DNA of 64,000 nucleotides. Origin: Paludibacterium purpuratum (GTDB lineage: Bacteria; Pseudomonadota; Gammaproteobacteria; Burkholderiales; Chromobacteriaceae). The notes beneath the pieces were generated by a model. That model was not told the origin of the DNA. It searched no databases and saw only the letters and a list, made by a program, of their open reading frames with translations. The position numbers and the translations under genes were made by a program. Shown in pieces: positions 16,455-25,581 of this stretch. Numbering within the stretch: position 1 is the first letter of the stretch; each line of letters opens with the position of its first letter. The DNA lies in assembly GCF_004363805.1 (NCBI RefSeq), contig NZ_SNZP01000005.1, positions 62,001 to 126,000 of the forward strand, written 5' to 3'.

Positions 16455-16712
16455 GTGGCTACTCGAAATGTTAATCCAGTCCCTGTCTTTTCTCAAAATC
16501 AGGATTCCCACCCGCAGCAGTTGTTTTCGCTGTTTTCCATGTTGAGCTTGCCGCGTCGGAGTCGTCCAAATTCCGACAAGTGTCGTTTGATCGTCGATAA
16601 CCGGTTGTTTTGGGCGTTCGAGCCGATCGATGCCAACATGTCGTGGATGTTTCTGCCCGAGGGCGCGCATGTGCGCCGGCTGGCGAATTGCCTGATTCTA
16701 ACGGCCGACTAA
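16455..16712 (+). CDS. small hypothetical protein (85 aa), GTG start
   Basis: A GTG at 16455 sits five bases after AAGGAGT, the best ribosome site in this gap, so I regard the gene as real. The product is soluble. Its N-terminal half looks disordered (polar, then QQLFSLFSMLSLPRRSR) and its C-terminal half compact and hydrophobic (DNRLFWAFEPIDANMSWMF, LPEGAHVRRLANCLILTAD). There is no signal peptide or known motif. It stands alone, preceded by the candidate structured leader and a REP pair and followed by two hairpins at 16730-16766. Function unknown. Confidence 0.65.
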   Translation: MATRNVNPVPVFSQNQDSHPQQLFSLFSMLSLPRRSRPNSDKCRLIVDNRLFWAFEPIDANMSWMFLPEGAHVRRLANCLILTAD

Positions 16713-16729
16713 CGGCCTTCAACCAGAGG

Positions 16730-16766
16730 CGGAGGGCTCAGCCCTCCGGCCGGGTGCGCTCGCACC
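16730..16766 (+). terminator. double hairpin after the 85-aa gene
   Basis: CGGAGGGC/GCCCTCCG with loop TCA (16730-16748) is followed by GGTGCG/CGCACC (16753-16766). There is no T-run, so it is at best a Rho-type or stabilising structure; it lies 17 bases after the stop codon. Confidence 0.35.
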
Positions 16767-16837
16767 ACCCCATGACATATTCATGACAGCCATTGCATTG
16801 CCCAGCATAATGAGGCCTGACCTAACAGGGACCCCAT

Positions 16838-18190
16838 GTGAGCAAATACGGCGAATTGGTTCAGCACCTGATCCACAGTATCGAACACGGCGATTACCTA
16901 CCCGGCGAACTGATCCCCTCCTTGCGCCATTGCGAACAACGTTTTGCCGTCAGCCTGAATACCGCGCGCCGCGCTTACGAGGAGCTGGAGCGACTCGGCT
17001 ATGTCGAGGCGCGGCCGCGCAGCGGTTATGTGGTCGCGCATGGCGCGGCCGGCGCGAACGATCATCTGGCGGCGCCGCTGGGCGCGCCTTTCATCAATCC
17101 GCAACTGCACGATACCCGCGTACTGACCCACGCTTTTTTCAATGCCATGCGCCACTACCAGCGTGTGCTGGCCGACCCGGCGCTGGCTGGTCTGCCGGCG
17201 CTGCGACGTCAGATCGCCCGGCTAGCGCACGATGAGGGCTGGGAGGTTCACGCCAATGAGGTGCTGGTGACGTGCGGCGGCATGGAGGCGCTGTCGCTCG
17301 CCATCTCGGCGGTCACGCAGGGACAGGCGCACCCCGGGGTGGCCGTGCTGCTGCCCGCCTTCCCCGGCCTGCTCAGCAGGCTCTCCGAACAAGGGGTGCG
17401 CATCTGGCCGTTCGACTTGCAGCCTGACGGCATGCCGGCGCTGGACAGCCTCGAACAGGCGCTGGCGCAAGGGCGCATCCAGGCCATCGCCCTGATGAGC
17501 ACCTACGGTCATCCGCATGGGCTGACTCTCGGGCCGATGGCACGGCAGGCGTTGCTGCAATTGGCCGAGCGACACGACGTGGCGATCATCGAGGACGACG
17601 CTTACCGCTGGCTCGGCTTTCACTCTGCGACGCCGGTACCGCTCAAGGCCGCCGACCGGGACGGCCGCGTATTGCTGTGCGCAACCTTTTCCAAGACCTT
17701 GACGCCGGGTTACCGGCTGGGCTGGTTGCTGCCGGGACGCTACGCCGATATCTGCCGCCGGCTGAAACTGGCGCAGACGCTGGCCTCTCCCCTACCGAAT
17801 CAGATGGCACTGGCCGAGCTGCTGGCGCAGGGCAAGCAGCGCCCGCTGCTCGATGCGCTGACCAGCAAATTGGCGGGCAAGGTGCACCACCTGGAAAGCC
17901 TGCTGTCGAGCCACCTGCCTTGGCTGCGCCATACGCCGGCACAGGGGGGCTACTTCGTCTGGCTGCGCGACCTGCCGGTCGACACCACGGCGCTCGCCGC
18001 CCAGGCGCAGCAACACGGCATTCAACTGGCACCGGGATATTGGTGCCAGCCGAACGAGGCAGGACAACGCGCATTGCGCATCAATGCCAGTTATTACGAC
18101 CCGGCGCAGCAAGCCGGCGCCTTCGACTGGTTGATCCAAGCGTTAGGGTCTGCGCCGCTCAGGGCATCAGCAGGCGACCCGGCTCGCTGA
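16838..18190 (+). CDS. MocR-type regulator (GntR helix-turn-helix fused to aminotransferase)
   Basis: 450 residues. The N-terminal winged helix-turn-helix (about 1-70: LIPSLRHCEQRFAVSLNTARRAYEELERLGYVEARPRSGY) is joined to a fold-type I aminotransferase domain. The PLP features are DDAYRWLG and the Schiff-base lysine in ATFSKTLTPGYRLGW (about residue 288). MocR proteins use PLP to sense amino acids or amines and usually control a neighbouring gene; the neighbours here are the YnfM-type exporter upstream and the 85-residue gene. The start is GTG at 16838 with ACAGGGA upstream; an ATG two bases earlier is out of frame. The 3' end overlaps ccoG by 32 bases. Confidence 0.85.
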   Translation: MSKYGELVQHLIHSIEHGDYLPGELIPSLRHCEQRFAVSLNTARRAYEELERLGYVEARPRSGYVVAHGAAGANDHLAAPLGAPFINPQLHDTRVLTHAFFNAMRHYQRVLADPALAGLPALRRQIARLAHDEGWEVHANEVLVTCGGMEALSLAISAVTQGQAHPGVAVLLPAFPGLLSRLSEQGVRIWPFDLQPDGMPALDSLEQALAQGRIQAIALMSTYGHPHGLTLGPMARQALLQLAERHDVAIIEDDAYRWLGFHSATPVPLKAADRDGRVLLCATFSKTLTPGYRLGWLLPGRYADICRRLKLAQTLASPLPNQMALAELLAQGKQRPLLDALTSKLAGKVHHLESLLSSHLPWLRHTPAQGGYFVWLRDLPVDTTALAAQAQQHGIQLAPGYWCQPNEAGQRALRINASYYDPAQQAGAFDWLIQALGSAPLRASAGDPAR

Positions 18191-19502
18191 CGCGATGTTG
18201 CGGTTCGCTCAAGTCGACCAGTTCGAAGGTCAAGCGATGGCTGCCGCGCGCCAGAATCGACGGATCGGCGGCCACCGCCAATTGCACGCTGGCGGTCCCG
18301 TCGGCCGGCGCCAGCAACGGCTGGCGCAAGTCGGTGCGCACCACCCCCTCCCCTTGCACCTTGAGTGCGTAACGCCGCGCTTGCGGCCGCGTGTTCTGAA
18401 TGCGCAGGGTATACAGGTTTTCGATCAGGCCATCGTCGGTCTCGCGCGCCATCACCGCCCGGTCGCGCAAGACATCCACTCGGAAGGGCTCGCGCACCGC
18501 CAATCCCCAGACCATCAACAGCACCAGCACACTCATCGAGCCGCTGTACACCGCCACGCGCGGCCGGCGCCAAAGCGGCTTGGCTTCGGCTTGTGCCGCC
18601 GGGGCCAGGCGATCAAGCCGGATCAGCCCGCGCGGCTGGCCGATCTTGTCCATCACTTGGTCGCAAGCATCGATACAGGCGGCACAGCCGATGCATTCGT
18701 ATTGCAGCCCCTGCCGGATATCGATGCCGGTCGGACAGACCTGGACGCAAATTCCGCAGTCGATGCACGCGCCGCCAGCCTGCCGGCGCAGACTGCCGCG
18801 CGGCTCGCCGCGCTCGGCGTCATAGGTCACCAACAAGGTGTCGGCATCGAACATGGCGCTCTGGAAACGGGCATACGGGCACATGTGCTTGCACACGCTT
18901 TCGCGCAGGTGGCCGCCCAGCAGCCAGGTGAAGCCGGCGTAGCCGAGCGCGAACATCGCTTCCCATTGCCCGGGGGCCCCGTTCAATAGCCGCGGCGCCA
19001 GTTCGCGCACCGGCGTGAAATAGCCCACCAGCGTCCAACCGGTCGCGAGCGAAAAGGCGATCATCACACCCTGGGTCAGTCCCTTGCGGCCTAACTTGCT
19101 TAAGCGCCAGGGCGCGGCATCCAGTTTGCGTCGCGCATTGGGCGGCCCCTCGATCCAACGTTCGATCCACAGCATGATCTGGCTATAGACGGTCTGCGGA
19201 CAGGAGAAACCGCACCACAACCGACCGGCCAGCGCGGTCCAAAGGAACAGGCCGAGCGCGCACAAGATCAGCGTGCCGGCCAGGTAGATCAGATCACCCG
19301 GCAGCAAGGTCAACCCGAACAGGTAACCGCGCATGCTGGAGAAATCGAAGCGCACCGCCTGGCGGCCCTGCCAGTCGATCCACGGCAACAGAAAAAAAAC
19401 CGCTTGGGTCGACAGCACGAAGCCGACGCGCCAGCGGTTGTAACGGCCGGTGGTCAGCCGCGGATAAAGCTTGATGGACTGGAATTGCAATGGCGTGGCC
19501 AT
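18159..19502 (-). CDS. ccoG: cytochrome c oxidase accessory protein CcoG (FixG/RdxA)
   Basis: 447 residues, inner membrane. Several helices occupy the N-terminal 230 residues, with the conserved LWCGFSCPQTVYSQIMLWIE pattern near residue 85. Two 4Fe-4S clusters of the ferredoxin type follow (CIDCGICVQVCPTGIDI and CIGCAACIDACD, about 255-300), then another helix (about 335) and a periplasmic Ig-like domain. CcoG is a copper reductase that helps assemble the CuB centre of cbb3 oxidase. The ccoNOPQ genes are not in this window. I start at 19502 (MATPLQ, AGAGGC upstream); the longer open frame lacks support. Confidence 0.9.
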   Translation of the reverse strand: MATPLQFQSIKLYPRLTTGRYNRWRVGFVLSTQAVFFLLPWIDWQGRQAVRFDFSSMRGYLFGLTLLPGDLIYLAGTLILCALGLFLWTALAGRLWCGFSCPQTVYSQIMLWIERWIEGPPNARRKLDAAPWRLSKLGRKGLTQGVMIAFSLATGWTLVGYFTPVRELAPRLLNGAPGQWEAMFALGYAGFTWLLGGHLRESVCKHMCPYARFQSAMFDADTLLVTYDAERGEPRGSLRRQAGGACIDCGICVQVCPTGIDIRQGLQYECIGCAACIDACDQVMDKIGQPRGLIRLDRLAPAAQAEAKPLWRRPRVAVYSGSMSVLVLLMVWGLAVREPFRVDVLRDRAVMARETDDGLIENLYTLRIQNTRPQARRYALKVQGEGVVRTDLRQPLLAPADGTASVQLAVAADPSILARGSHRLTFELVDLSEPQHRVSEPGRLLMP

Positions 19503-19602
19503 CGGGATCTGCCTCTGGTGAAAAGACTCCCGAGGGTAGGCAATCCCGCCAATGGCAGACAGGCACAGTTTGCGAAAAATGACGGATACAGCGTGAGGAT
19601 CG

Positions 19603-20007
19603 CTAACGCCCCTGCGCGTCACCGTCCAGCGGCTCGGTCAGATGGACGCGATTGGCGGGGGCCGGATAGGGCTCGGGCCAATACTCGACCAAACGCACGA
19701 TCAGTCCGTCTTCGACGGTAAAAAAGGAAATCGCGCGCGCATGCTGTACGCCGTCGGTAATGCTGACATCGCTGACCACTTCGTGCTCGCTGCCGATCAG
19801 CCGATTGAGGGTAAAACGCCAAGGTCCGTGCGCAGGATATTCCTGGTTCATGCGCGCAAAGCGCTCGCCGCCGCGGATACGCTCGTTGGATTGCGGCCAC
19901 TCCAGGACGAAACCGGCGGCCAACAGCGTGCGCACCGAATTGAAGTCGTTGCTGGCCATGCGGCGCCAGAAGTCGCGCACGAGATTGAGGGCGGCGGCCT
20001 GGGTCAT
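19603..20007 (-). CDS. SnoaL-like / NTF2-fold protein
   Basis: 134 residues, the size of a single NTF2-like domain. An N-terminal helix (ALNLVRDFWRRMASNDFNSV) leads into LLAAGFVLEWPQSNERIRG, typical of SnoaL-like DUF4440-type proteins that bind or modify small molecules. The strands VSDVSITDGVQHARAISFF and GLIVRLVEYWPEPY complete the cone-shaped fold. No catalytic assignment is possible. GGAG about seven bases upstream supports the ATG at 20007. It lies 100 bases upstream of ccoG on the same strand and may share its transcript, though a functional link is not obvious. Confidence 0.75.
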   Translation of the reverse strand: MTQAAALNLVRDFWRRMASNDFNSVRTLLAAGFVLEWPQSNERIRGGERFARMNQEYPAHGPWRFTLNRLIGSEHEVVSDVSITDGVQHARAISFFTVEDGLIVRLVEYWPEPYPAPANRVHLTEPLDGDAQGR

Positions 20008-20085
20008 GGCATGCTCCGGGGAAAAGGAATACGCCATTCTGGCACCATGCCGTTAGCATGGCAATGCACGGGAAATTACGTCCGC

Positions 20086-20853
20086 TTACAGTGTCAGCGC
20101 AGAGAGCGTTTCCTGCCCGTCCGGCTCGCGCCAGCGCCGCAGCGGCTGCGCCAGCACCGCGAAGGCCTGATCGACCGTCAACGCCAACAGGCCAACCATC
20201 AACGCGCCCTGCACCACATAAGGTGTATTGAACCCGCTCAGTCCGATGATGATCGGTAACCCCAGTGTTTTCACGCCGACGGTGGAGGCCAGCGCGGCAG
20301 TGCCGATGTTGATGGTGACCGAGGTGCGGATGCCGGCAAGGATCACCGGGGAAGCCAGCGGCAACTCGACATGCCGCAGGATCTGCGCCGGCGTCATGCC
20401 AAGCCCGCACGCCACTTCGCGCGCGCTGGCCGGCACCGAGTCCAGGCCGGCCAGGGTTCCTTGGGCAATCGGCAGCAGTCCGTACAGGAATAAGGCAATC
20501 AGCGCCGGCAGCGGACCGAAGCCGATCAGCGGAGTGGCCACCGCCAGCACCGCCACCGGGGGCAGCGCCTGGCTGATGGCTAGCAGCGTCTCCAACAGCG
20601 GGCGGAACGCCCGCCCCCACGCGCGCCTCACCGCCAGCGCCACACCGACGCCGGCCAGCGCGGCAAGCCCGCTGGAGACACCGACGATCCACAGGTGTGC
20701 CACGAGCAGATCGACGAAGGTGTCCTGGCGATAAATCAACCGATCCCGACCAGGAAACAGCACCGCGAACACCGGTTCGGCACGCGGCAGCCAGTACGCC
20801 AACCCCAGTAGCGCCAGCAGGCAAAACGATAAAGCGCGTTGCGTCCGACTCAT
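20086..20853 (-). CDS. yehW: osmoprotectant ABC importer, permease (YehW-like)
   Basis: 255 residues, six predicted helices. The binding-protein-dependent permease signature is ASAREVACGLGMTPAQILRHVELPLASPVILAGIR (about 125-160), the coupling helix that contacts the ATPase. It is the last gene of a four-gene operon in the order osmF-yehY-yehX-yehW, the same order as in E. coli. That family imports glycine betaine or related osmolytes with low affinity. The start at 20853 has AAGGGG upstream overlapping the yehX stop; an earlier in-frame ATG at 20895 would overlap yehX further. Confidence 0.87.
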   Translation of the reverse strand: MSRTQRALSFCLLALLGLAYWLPRAEPVFAVLFPGRDRLIYRQDTFVDLLVAHLWIVGVSSGLAALAGVGVALAVRRAWGRAFRPLLETLLAISQALPPVAVLAVATPLIGFGPLPALIALFLYGLLPIAQGTLAGLDSVPASAREVACGLGMTPAQILRHVELPLASPVILAGIRTSVTINIGTAALASTVGVKTLGLPIIIGLSGFNTPYVVQGALMVGLLALTVDQAFAVLAQPLRRWREPDGQETLSALTL

Positions 20854-20867
20854 CGTCGAGGATCCCC

Positions 20868-21797
20868 TTACCGCTCCAACAAATCGTCGAAGCATAATGC
20901 GCCGGCGGGCCGCCCCTGCTCGTCGACCACCGGCAAACGATCCACCCGTCGCGCCACGAAAGCCGACAAGGCCTCGCGTAACGACAACTCGGCGGAGATC
21001 GGTTCGCCGGCCGCCCGCTCCCCGGGACGCAGACGGCTGGCCACGCGGTCGAGCGCCAAGAGCCGGATACCGATCTCGGTGCGGCCGACGAAGTCGTGCA
21101 CGAAGGTGTTGGCCGGGTGGCGCAACAGATCGATCGGCCGGCCTTGCTGCACGATCCGTCCGTGGTTCATCAGCACGATTCGACTGCCCAGCTGCAACGC
21201 CTCGTCGATATCGTGCGTCACCAACACCACGGTCTTGCCGGACAGGGCATGGATGCGCAACAACTCAGCTTGCAAGGTGGCACGGGTCACCGGGTCGAGG
21301 GCGCCGAACGGCTCGTCCATCAACAGCACATCCGGGTCGGCGGCCAATGCCCGCGCCACACCGACACGCTGCTGCTGCCCACCGGAGAGTTGATGTGGAT
21401 AACGGCCGCGAAACGCGTCCGGATCGAGATGCAGCAACGTCAACAACTCGTCGATCCGATCGGCGACGCGCGCCTTCGACCATTTCAACAACTGCGGTAC
21501 GGTGGCGATGTTCTGCGCCACGGTCCAGTGCGGAAACAAGCCAGTCGACTGGATGGCGTATCCCATGCGTCGACGCAGTGCCTCCGGCTTGATCTGGCGG
21601 ATATCGACGCCGGCAAAGCGGATACTGCCGCGATCGGGTTCGACCAGCCGGTTGATCATGCGCAAGGTGGTGGACTTGCCGGAACCCGAGGCACCGATCA
21701 GCACCACGAATTCGCCGGTCGCAATATGCAAGCTCAGGTCGTCCACCGCCGGCCCCGCACTGCCGAAGGTCTTGCTGACTTGCGAGATATCAATCAT
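20868..21797 (-). CDS. yehX: osmoprotectant ABC importer, ATP-binding subunit (YehX-like)
   Basis: 309 residues. The nucleotide-binding domain has Walker A GASGSGKST (about residue 38), Q-loop YAIQSTGLFPHWTV, signature LSGGQQQRVGVARAL (about 130), Walker B VLLMDEPFGALD and switch VTHDIDEA. The C-terminal part (about 255-309: RPGERAAGEPISAELSLREAL, VDRLPVVDEQGRPAG) looks like a single or degenerate CBS module, as in OpuA-type ATPases that sense ionic strength. The ATG at 21797 overlaps the upstream yehY stop by eight bases (ATGATTGA), implying coupling. Confidence 0.9.
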   Translation of the reverse strand: MIDISQVSKTFGSAGPAVDDLSLHIATGEFVVLIGASGSGKSTTLRMINRLVEPDRGSIRFAGVDIRQIKPEALRRRMGYAIQSTGLFPHWTVAQNIATVPQLLKWSKARVADRIDELLTLLHLDPDAFRGRYPHQLSGGQQQRVGVARALAADPDVLLMDEPFGALDPVTRATLQAELLRIHALSGKTVVLVTHDIDEALQLGSRIVLMNHGRIVQQGRPIDLLRHPANTFVHDFVGRTEIGIRLLALDRVASRLRPGERAAGEPISAELSLREALSAFVARRVDRLPVVDEQGRPAGALCFDDLLER

Positions 21798-22932
21798 GGC
21801 GTGCCACCCCAGCACTGATGAGCTTGAAGAGCAAATCGACCGCGATCGCCATGGCCACCACCGGGATCACCCCGAGCAGCACTAGGTCGAGTGCGCTGCC
21901 GGAAAGCCCCTGGAACATGATGGTGCCGAAGCCGCCGGCGCCGATCAGCGCGGCCACGACGGCCAGTCCGACCGCCTGCACGGCGGTGATACGCACACCC
22001 GCCAGAAATACCGGCAAAGCCAGCGGCAGTTCGACGCGCCACAGGATCTGCCGTGGACTCATGCCCATGCCGCGCGCCGCGTCGACGGCCGCCGCCGGCA
22101 CTTGTTGCAGCCCGGCCAGCGTGCCGCGAGTGATGGGCAATAGCGAATACAGCATCAGCGCCAACAGCGCCGGCGCCATGCCGATGCCAGCAATGCCCGA
22201 AGCGGGCAGCCGCTCGCCGAGCCAGGCCAATGGCGCCAACAGCAGGCCGAACAGGGCGATCGACGGCAAGGTCTGGATCAGATTGAGCACGGCGAACAGC
22301 GGACCTTGCAAACGGTTGTGGCGGGCCGCGGCCATGCCAAGCAACGCGCCCAGCACAACAGCCGGCAGCACGGAAAACACCACTAGACGGATGTGCTGAC
22401 CGAAGGCCAGTTCGAAGGCATCCTGATGATTGCCGTACTCCCGCAATAGCGATAAATCATCGAGCGCACCGACGAGCCCTTCGCCGACCAGCAGCAAGAT
22501 CGTCGCCCCCCAGATCAGCCCCCGACGCCAGAGCGGCCAACCGGCTTCACGCAAGCGCTCGCTCAGCAGTAACGCGGCCAATCCCCAAGACAACCAAAAT
22601 CCGGCGCCGAGCGAAACGCGCGCCAGACTGTCGGCATCGGGCACCCATTGCCGGGCTGTCGTGCCGGCCAGCCATGGCAGCAACAGTAACCACAGCACGG
22701 CGACCAGCATATCCGCGCCGCGCGCGAAACGATTCCCGGGCCACCGTGCCGACAGCAGCCATCCGAGCGGCAGCACGCAGGCCCAGTGCCCAGGCCCCAA
22801 TGGCGCCTGCCACCAAGACAACCCCTCGCCGGTCAACAGGCGATTCGGCGCAAAGCGTAGAAACGGCAAGCCGAACAGGGACATCAAGATACAAAGCGCC
22901 AACACCCCTTGCACCGGTGCGTACCGTTTCAT
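21790..22932 (-). CDS. yehY: osmoprotectant ABC importer, large permease (YehY-like)
   Basis: 380 residues. An N-terminal extension of about 170 residues with four to five hydrophobic segments precedes a standard permease domain with the coupling signature VDAARGMGMSPRQILWRVELPLALPVFLAG (about 290-320). The extended form is the known YehY architecture and distinguishes it from the shorter YehW partner; the two probably form a heterodimeric channel. The gene lies seven bases after osmF and overlaps yehX. Confidence 0.87.
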   Translation of the reverse strand: MKRYAPVQGVLALCILMSLFGLPFLRFAPNRLLTGEGLSWWQAPLGPGHWACVLPLGWLLSARWPGNRFARGADMLVAVLWLLLLPWLAGTTARQWVPDADSLARVSLGAGFWLSWGLAALLLSERLREAGWPLWRRGLIWGATILLLVGEGLVGALDDLSLLREYGNHQDAFELAFGQHIRLVVFSVLPAVVLGALLGMAAARHNRLQGPLFAVLNLIQTLPSIALFGLLLAPLAWLGERLPASGIAGIGMAPALLALMLYSLLPITRGTLAGLQQVPAAAVDAARGMGMSPRQILWRVELPLALPVFLAGVRITAVQAVGLAVVAALIGAGGFGTIMFQGLSGSALDLVLLGVIPVVAMAIAVDLLFKLISAGVARHD

Positions 22933-22939
22933 CGGCCGT

Positions 22940-23863
22940 TCATTTCACGAATCCGCGGGCCTTCAGGTAGTCGGCCGCCACGCGACCGGCATCCTGGCCA
23001 TCCAAAGCGATCTTGGCATTGAGGCTTTGCAGGGTCGGGCCGGTCAGCGACTGGAACACCGGGCGCAGCCAATCGCGGATTTTTGGCTGCCGAGCCAAGG
23101 CCGCTTCGCGGATGATCGGCGTCGGCGCATAGATCGGCTGAACGCCCTTGACGTCTTCGAGCACCACCAGGCCCAACGCCGCCAAGGGGCCGTCGGTACC
23201 GTAGGCCATGGCGGCATTGACGCCCGAGGTCTTCTCGGCGGCCGCTTTGATGGTCACCGCCGTGTCGCCGCCGGCCAACGACAGCAATTGATCCGGTTTC
23301 AGCGTGAAACCATAAGCCTGCTGGAAAGCCGGCAATGCATCCGGCCGCTCGATAAATTCGGCCGAAGCTGCCAGCTTAAAAACACCGCCCGACTTCAGAT
23401 AGCGGCCAAGATCGGCCAGGCTCTTCAAATGCCGGCTCTGCGCCAAATCCTGTCGTACCGCGATCGCCCAGGTATTGTTGGCCGGTGCCGGGTCGAGCCA
23501 GACAATGCGGTTGACGCGCCAGTCGAGCGACTTGACTCTGTCGTAGCCGGCTTGTGCGTTTTTCCAAGCCGGGTCTTTCTCGACATTGAAGAAAAAGGCG
23601 CCGTTGCCGGTGTATTCGGGGTAGATATCGATCTGACCGGCAATCAGGCCCTTGCGTACCACCTGGGTATTGCCGATCTGTAGTTTGTTGACGGTATTCA
23701 CTCCGTGGGCTTGGAGTACCTTCAAAATGATATTACCCAACAACGCGCCTTCGGTATCGATCTTGGAGCCGACGGTAATGGTGTCGGCAGCCTGGGCCGC
23801 CGAGCCGACAAACAAAAGAGCCAACAGCAGGCGGCGCGGCTGCCAGCGCTGCAATCTCGTCAT
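22940..23863 (-). CDS. osmF: osmoprotectant-binding protein (OsmF/YehZ-like)
   Basis: 307 residues, first gene of the importer operon. The signal peptide (about 1-25, ending AAQA) is followed by ITVGSKIDTEGALLGNIILKVLQAHG and the family hallmark IDIYPEYTGNGAFFF (about 80-95), which forms part of the ligand site in OpuBC/ProX-like proteins. The GPLAALGLVVLEDVKGVQPIY and IIREAALARQP region is also typical. Ligand: glycine betaine or a similar quaternary amine by family, not proven. No osmotic promoter signature was identified in the 225-bp upstream gap. Confidence 0.9.
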   Translation of the reverse strand: MTRLQRWQPRRLLLALLFVGSAAQAADTITVGSKIDTEGALLGNIILKVLQAHGVNTVNKLQIGNTQVVRKGLIAGQIDIYPEYTGNGAFFFNVEKDPAWKNAQAGYDRVKSLDWRVNRIVWLDPAPANNTWAIAVRQDLAQSRHLKSLADLGRYLKSGGVFKLAASAEFIERPDALPAFQQAYGFTLKPDQLLSLAGGDTAVTIKAAAEKTSGVNAAMAYGTDGPLAALGLVVLEDVKGVQPIYAPTPIIREAALARQPKIRDWLRPVFQSLTGPTLQSLNAKIALDGQDAGRVAADYLKARGFVK

Positions 23864-24045
23864 AGGGATTCCTTTGCAAAAGGGGACTGAAATCGTTGGC
23901 GCCGACTAGGCCACGCGCACTAATCATCGCCGAGGCGGTGGCCATATCATGACAGTGGGTTAAGCATAAGCAACAACAGGGGGGCATGCAACGCTTACGC
24001 CGCAGTTGGCCGATCGTGGGACACGATAGAGGTATATATAGAGAG

Positions 24046-24078
24046 AACGCTCGCGGCAGGAGAGGCGCCGCGAGCGTT
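24046..24078 (-). terminator. strong hairpin downstream of the antiporter gene
   Basis: AACGCTCGCGGC (24046-24057) and GCCGCGAGCGTT (24067-24078) form a perfect 12-bp stem. On the minus strand it follows the antiporter stop at 24089 and is trailed by TCTCTCTATATATA rather than a pure T-run. A terminator is likely. Confidence 0.6.
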
Positions 24079-24088
24079 ACGACGGAAA

Positions 24089-25504
24089 TCAGAGAGACAA
24101 ACCGCCCGCGAACACCAGAGCACCGGCCAGAATCCCCAACACCACGATCAACATGCACACACCACTCTCGAAACTGTTATCGAACAGCTTGTCGCTACGC
24201 GCCAGCTTGGCGCGAGCGAAAAACAGCAAACCCGGCGCATACAACACCATCGACAACATCAGATATTTCAGACCCGCGGCATAGATCAACCATAAGCCAT
24301 AGCAAACGGCGACCAGGTTGAGCATACGCGCCATGAAACTGGCCGATGGCATCTGGTTCGACAAACGCAAACCAAAACCGGCACACAATAGATAAGGAAT
24401 CAATGCCATCGAGGTCGACAGCTGCACCAGCGCGTTATAACCATTCTCATTGAAGTAGGTGAGAATCAGCATCACCGTGATGGCGACGTTGGTCAGCGTC
24501 ATCGCATGCGTCGGCGCGCCGTTGTCGTTGACGTGACCGAAGATCGCCGGAATGGTGTTGTCGTCGCCGCGGCTGGCCAGGTACAGCATTTCGCCCCCCA
24601 GCATGGTCCAGGCCAACAAGGCGCCGCCGACCGCCACAATCAGGCTGATATTGATGATGTCGGCACCGACCGGACCCAGTACCCGGGCCAACACCCAGGC
24701 CATGGACGGGTTCTTCATATGCGCCAGTTCGCTTTGCGGGATGACGCCCAGCGACAGCACCGATACGCACACCAGCAGCACCATGGTCAGCGCGAAACCG
24801 ATCAGCGTCGCCCGGCCGACGTCCGCCATTTTCTTGGCGCGCGAGGCGTAGATCGCCGCACTCTCGATACCCAGGAACACCCAGACCGTGAACAGCATGG
24901 TCGACTTCACCTGCTCCATCACGCTGCCCAGCGCCGGGGTGCCCCAGAAGTCACGGTTGAAGGTATGGACATTGAAGGCCAGCACCACGCACAGAATGAA
25001 CAAGCCAAGCGGTACGATTTTCGCCACCGTCACCAAGGTATTGATCAACGCCGCGGAACGCACGCCTTGCAACACCATCAGATGCAACATCCATAGAATG
25101 GCGATTTCGCACACAATGGCCGCCGGGGTAGTGCCATTGCCGAAAATCGAGAACATCGGGAAGGCACCCAATGCGCTGAACATCACCACCAAGTAACCGG
25201 CGTTGCCGATCCACACCGAAACCCAATACCCCCAAGCCGCATTGAAGCCCAGGTATTCGCCGAAACCGTGTTTAGCGTAACCGTACAGGCCATCCTCGAT
25301 TTCCGGCGCGTTGGTCGACAGCCACTGAAACGTCTGGGATAGCGCAAACATCCCGACAAAGGTAATCCCCCAGGCAATCAACATGGCGCCTGCGCCGGCG
25401 CCCTGGGCCATGTTTTGCGGCAAACTGAAAATGCCGCTGCCGATGATGGCGCCGACGATCAGTGATACCAGCGAAAATAATCCAAGCTGCTTTTCGTTTT
25501 CCAT
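24089..25504 (-). CDS. basic amino-acid antiporter, APC family (ArcD-like)
   Basis: 471 residues, twelve predicted helices. The first helix carries the APC substrate-backbone motif GAIIGSGIFSLPQNMA (about 17-33). Helix 6 has FTVWVFLGIESAAIYASRAKK, with the conserved glutamate of basic amino-acid/polyamine antiporters. The overall order resembles arginine/ornithine exchangers (ArcD) and lysine transporters. No arginine deiminase (arcABC) or decarboxylase genes are nearby, so the exchange partner remains open. It stands alone, with a hairpin downstream and the Tad operon ending upstream. Confidence 0.85.
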   Translation of the reverse strand: MENEKQLGLFSLVSLIVGAIIGSGIFSLPQNMAQGAGAGAMLIAWGITFVGMFALSQTFQWLSTNAPEIEDGLYGYAKHGFGEYLGFNAAWGYWVSVWIGNAGYLVVMFSALGAFPMFSIFGNGTTPAAIVCEIAILWMLHLMVLQGVRSAALINTLVTVAKIVPLGLFILCVVLAFNVHTFNRDFWGTPALGSVMEQVKSTMLFTVWVFLGIESAAIYASRAKKMADVGRATLIGFALTMVLLVCVSVLSLGVIPQSELAHMKNPSMAWVLARVLGPVGADIINISLIVAVGGALLAWTMLGGEMLYLASRGDDNTIPAIFGHVNDNGAPTHAMTLTNVAITVMLILTYFNENGYNALVQLSTSMALIPYLLCAGFGLRLSNQMPSASFMARMLNLVAVCYGLWLIYAAGLKYLMLSMVLYAPGLLFFARAKLARSDKLFDNSFESGVCMLIVVLGILAGALVFAGGLSL

Positions 25505-25581
25505 TGTCTACCCTTCGCTCTCGAACCGGCGTCCCGGCCCGCACCACACAACCAGCGGCTCGCACCGCTCTGCTCTTTAAT

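Noticed and set aside
19619-20824. Frame of about 400 codons overlapping yehW and the SnoaL-like gene on the same strand
   Set aside because: It is in a different frame from both conserved proteins, and the product is compositionally biased with no motif.
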